Source: UBA5536 sp964592595
Lineage (GTDB): Bacteria; Bacteroidota; Bacteroidia; Bacteroidales; F082
Direction: 5' to 3'
NCBI GenBank assembly: GCA_964592595.1
Contig: CAZQFH010000011.1
Location: 27,482-91,481 of the forward strand
Length of the DNA stretch: 64,000 nt
Shown here: positions 62,874 to 64,000 of the stretch, piece after piece
How positions within the stretch are numbered: position 1 is the stretch's first letter
Layout: each line of letters opens with the position of its first letter
Notes under the pieces: model-generated
Database searches by the model: none
What the model was told of the DNA's origin: nothing
The model's input: only the letters and a program-made list of their open reading frames with translations
Translations under genes and position numbers: made by a program

Positions 62874-64000
62874 ATGTTTATGATAAAAAACCTTTTAGTT
62901 CTGTTGATTTTATTCCAATCGCTTAGCTTGTGGTGCAATCAACAGTCTGAGAGCTATTTGAATCAATCACACTCATTTACTGAAAGTAAAAATAAAGGGA
63001 TATCTTTTAGTGACTTAAACCGATCCGATAGCGCAATATCCTATTTCAAGACAGCTCTTAATTTAACAACCAAGCCCGATAGTATTGCTCATGTCTTACT
63101 TCTTATAAGCGATGAATACCGGTTAAATCAGGAACTTAATAATGCAATACGCTATTTAAAGCAGCTTAATATACTTTTATTGAATAATAGTTTATCGAAC
63201 AAGGCCATAAGATACGAAGCTTTGCATCTGGAAGCTAAAATTAAGATAAGTCAATCCGATTATGTAAATGCACTACAGCTTTTTGATTCTGCCTTGTTGG
63301 TAATAGAGCAAATTGAAGGAAAGAATGCCAAGGCCAGCATTAAGGTGACAAATTTTAAAGGAATTGCCTTTTATTACCTGGGCGATCAGGATCAGGCCTT
63401 TTTTTATTATCGCGAAGCACTTGAGAAATGTCTCAAGCTGGGCATCGAAAATATTGATCTGGCTGATATCTACCAAAATATGGCTATTGCATATTCATTT
63501 AGAGGAGAGTTTGATAGCGCTTTTTTTTATTTAGAGAAATCGCGCATAATTAGAGAAAGAATATTTAGTGATTTTCATCCCAGAATGGCTGGCTTTTATG
63601 TTAATTACGGTAGAATTTTGAGCATGGTGGGTCGGACAGGAGAAGCCTTTTTGTTTTATCAGAAAGCTGATAAAATTATGAGTGAATATGCTGTTGAAAA
63701 TGATTTATGGTGGGGACATTTGCAAGTAAATATTGGTGCACATCTTCAACTTAGAAATGATTATGAAAAGGCGCTTATTTATTATCAAAGTGCGTTAAAA
63801 ATATACAAAGGGCATTATGATCGTAATCATCCACTGATCATTACGGCTTCAAATAATATTGCTAATATGTATAACTTGTTAGGAGATTATTCTAAAGCTA
63901 AGTCTCTCTCAGAATCATTTATTTCTTTTCCTGGAAATCCGCTAAATAAAGTTCAGTTATACCGCAATTTGGCTAAATCTTATGCTGGCTTAAATAATAA
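62874..64000 (+). CDS. exported TPR-repeat protein, cut by window end
   Basis: The frame starts at ATG 62874 (a second ATG at 62880 is possible) and stays open to the right edge, so at least 375 residues are seen. The first ~23 residues are hydrophobic (MIKNLLVLLILFQSLSLWC), a signal peptide or anchor. Next come at least seven tetratricopeptide-like repeats, for example LADIYQNMAIAYSFRGEFDSA and YEKALIYYQSALKIY followed by ITASNNIANMYNLLGDYSKA. In Bacteroidota such exported N-terminal TPR arrays lead either to a CHAT protease domain or to a transmembrane helix with a LuxR or histidine kinase part. Which applies cannot be seen. Confidence 0.75.
   Translation, partial: MFMIKNLLVLLILFQSLSLWCNQQSESYLNQSHSFTESKNKGISFSDLNRSDSAISYFKTALNLTTKPDSIAHVLLLISDEYRLNQELNNAIRYLKQLNILLLNNSLSNKAIRYEALHLEAKIKISQSDYVNALQLFDSALLVIEQIEGKNAKASIKVTNFKGIAFYYLGDQDQAFFYYREALEKCLKLGIENIDLADIYQNMAIAYSFRGEFDSAFFYLEKSRIIRERIFSDFHPRMAGFYVNYGRILSMVGRTGEAFLFYQKADKIMSEYAVENDLWWGHLQVNIGAHLQLRNDYEKALIYYQSALKIYKGHYDRNHPLIITASNNIANMYNLLGDYSKAKSLSESFISFPGNPLNKVQLYRNLAKSYAGLNN

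Overview
The window is a chromosomal segment of a Bacteroidota bacterium, most likely a free-living or environmental member of the class Bacteroidia. The evidence is direct. Six encoded proteins end in type IX secretion system (T9SS) type A sorting domains, and a PorQ homologue is present. NusB is the long Bacteroidota form, and several lineage-typical families occur (DUF4834, DUF4783, DUF5522, the YfhO family). Most promoters that can be read have the Bacteroidota form TTG/TTTG-N19-20-TAnnTTTG. The DNA is AT-rich and densely coded. I saw no rRNA or tRNA gene, no insertion sequence, no CRISPR array and no prophage.

Layout. 1-10 kb: the C-terminal end of a glycosyltransferase, nusB, a secreted glycoside hydrolase, aconitase, a secreted DUF1028 protein, porQ, recF and a DciA-like gene. 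10-14 kb: a PP-loop ATPase, a PLP aminotransferase, pepD and rpmH (L34, only 48 codons). 14-22 kb: an envelope glycan region with DUF4834, a YfhO-type membrane protein and a GT4 enzyme on +, facing a GT4-flippase-gpsA operon on -. 22-26 kb: two coupled paralogous GLUG-repeat surface proteins, one a lipoprotein and one a T9SS cargo. 26-30 kb: the DUF4783-nadC-yihY operon (-), then a lipoprotein-SDR pair and rseC. 30-38 kb: a large T9SS protein, then a complete rnfBCDGEA operon. 38-44 kb: an M49 dipeptidyl peptidase III, gcvT, a T9SS protein and a Bacteroidota-specific exported protein. 44-49 kb: a nucleotide-metabolism operon (-) of bifunctional nuclease, nucleoside transporter, thyA, folA and a lipoprotein. 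49-56 kb: a membrane pyrophosphatase, gcvP, and a Cys/Met-type PLP enzyme divergent from an Lrp regulator. 56-64 kb: a polytopic membrane protein, DUF5522-rimM-trmN6, a thioredoxin-fold exported protein, a T9SS protein with dockerin-like and cohesin-like parts, and a TPR protein cut by the window end.

How the genes fit together. Rnf and the K+-dependent type membrane pyrophosphatase both build an ion gradient, which the CNT nucleoside transporter could use. The glycine cleavage system is split: gcvT and gcvP are present 11 kb apart and in opposite directions, with gcvH and lpd elsewhere. The exported proteins depend on T9SS, and the glycan genes may supply the surface polysaccharide on which T9SS cargo is anchored (inference).

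Most of the window is core genome. The parts most worth a second look are the GLUG pair and the small reading frame in front of it, the secreted protein lying between rseC and rnfB, the mixed dockerin/cohesin-like T9SS protein, and the truncated TPR protein at the right edge. I found no clear sign of a new defence or mobile system.
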